A DNA stretch of 5,128 nucleotides from Desulfurococcales archaeon (lineage in GTDB: Archaea > Thermoproteota > Thermoprotei_A > Sulfolobales > Ignisphaeraceae): contig JAMOOB010000500.1 of the NCBI GenBank assembly GCA_027066265.1, positions 1-5,128 of the forward strand, given 5' to 3'. This document shows positions 4,879 through 5,128 of this stretch, one piece after another. Position 1 is the stretch's first letter; the number at the start of each line of letters is the position of its first letter. The position numbers were made by a program, and so were the translations under genes. The notes beneath the pieces are model-generated. The model was not told where the DNA came from, searched no databases, and worked only from the letters and a program-made list of their open reading frames with translations.

Positions 4879-5128
4879 CGTTGTGTTGGTGGGTAGCAGG
4901 AAAGCCGTTGCTAGGTACGTAGCGGCGATACTCTACAAGTTCTTCGTCGAGAAGAGGGATAGGATCGAGGTACGCGCGCTCGGGAACGCGATAAGTCGTG
5001 CCGTGCATGCCGCGACCGGTGCATGTATGTTAGCACGCGAGCTATGTATCGAGAACGTATCGATAGGTACGGTACGCTTCGTGTACGAGGGTAGGACTAG
5101 GTACGTATCGAGGATCGTTATAGAGATC
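4856..5128 (+). CDS. albA: Alba-family archaeal chromatin protein (3' end cut by the window)
   Basis: Alba proteins are small dimeric DNA/RNA-binding proteins that coat archaeal chromosomes and also bind RNA. The 91 visible residues follow the Alba fold order: the opening strand and loop NVVLVGSRKAVARYV (8-22), the first helix, the strand IEVRALG followed by NAISRAVHA on helix 2, a hairpin with an Arg/Gly-rich tip (EGRTR), and the last strand RIVIEI. Members are usually about 90-97 residues, so only a few C-terminal residues and the stop are missing. Compared with Sulfolobus Alba (GKKPVMNYV), the loop holding the acetylatable Lys16 and Lys17 reads GSRKAVARYV. That is one residue longer and leaves a single Lys, so this is a divergent paralogue or lineage-specific form. 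The GTG start has a well-spaced GGTGA site and overlaps the channel gene by 23 nt, implying joint transcription. Confidence 0.85.
   Translation, partial: MSATRLDNVVLVGSRKAVARYVAAILYKFFVEKRDRIEVRALGNAISRAVHAATGACMLARELCIENVSIGTVRFVYEGRTRYVSRIVIEI

Overview
The window looks like a piece of a hyperthermophilic archaeal chromosome, most likely Thermoproteota (crenarchaeota-type). The evidence is an Alba chromatin protein, an MthK-like potassium channel, Shine-Dalgarno cores of the GGTGA type, frequent GTG starts, AGG/ATA-rich codon use, short T-tract terminators and very tight gene packing. This placement is an inference and no species is claimed. Almost the whole window is coding. The only sizeable gap is about 110 bp between two divergent genes, and no RNA gene, mobile element or CRISPR array was seen.

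Left part (1-3533, + strand): a three-gene cluster. It opens with the 5'-truncated flavoprotein subunit of a succinate dehydrogenase/fumarate reductase. Next, overlapping it by 8 nt, is a 520-residue subunit that fuses an SdhB-type iron-sulfur protein (one [2Fe-2S] and two [4Fe-4S] motif sets) to two complete CCG domains of the heterodisulfide-reductase type. This is the architecture of TfrB, the thiol:fumarate reductase subunit of methanogens; the same parts occur as separate B and E subunits in type-E quinone-linked enzymes. No membrane anchor gene follows. Instead there is an OsmC-family protein that keeps only one of the two usual catalytic cysteines. Together they suggest a soluble or peripheral fumarate/succinate enzyme that exchanges electrons with a thiol/disulfide or another carrier. 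In an autotrophic archaeon it could serve a reductive carbon cycle (inference).

Middle (3549-3843): a 60-residue 2[4Fe-4S] ferredoxin lies on the - strand, convergent with the OsmC gene at only 15 nt, with a T5 tract in each direction. Upstream of it is a compact divergent regulatory region. This holds a plausible ferredoxin promoter and ribosome binding site, a small palindrome on the promoter, and a strong 23-bp dyad just before the channel gene.

Right part (3844-5128, + strand): a two-transmembrane potassium channel with a cytoplasmic RCK domain (MthK architecture) overlaps the start of an Alba-family gene by 23 nt. The channel lacks the MthK calcium ligands and has an in-frame ATG with an upstream purine tract at the place where MthK has its known internal start. 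Alba is cut by the window end, with probably only a few residues missing.
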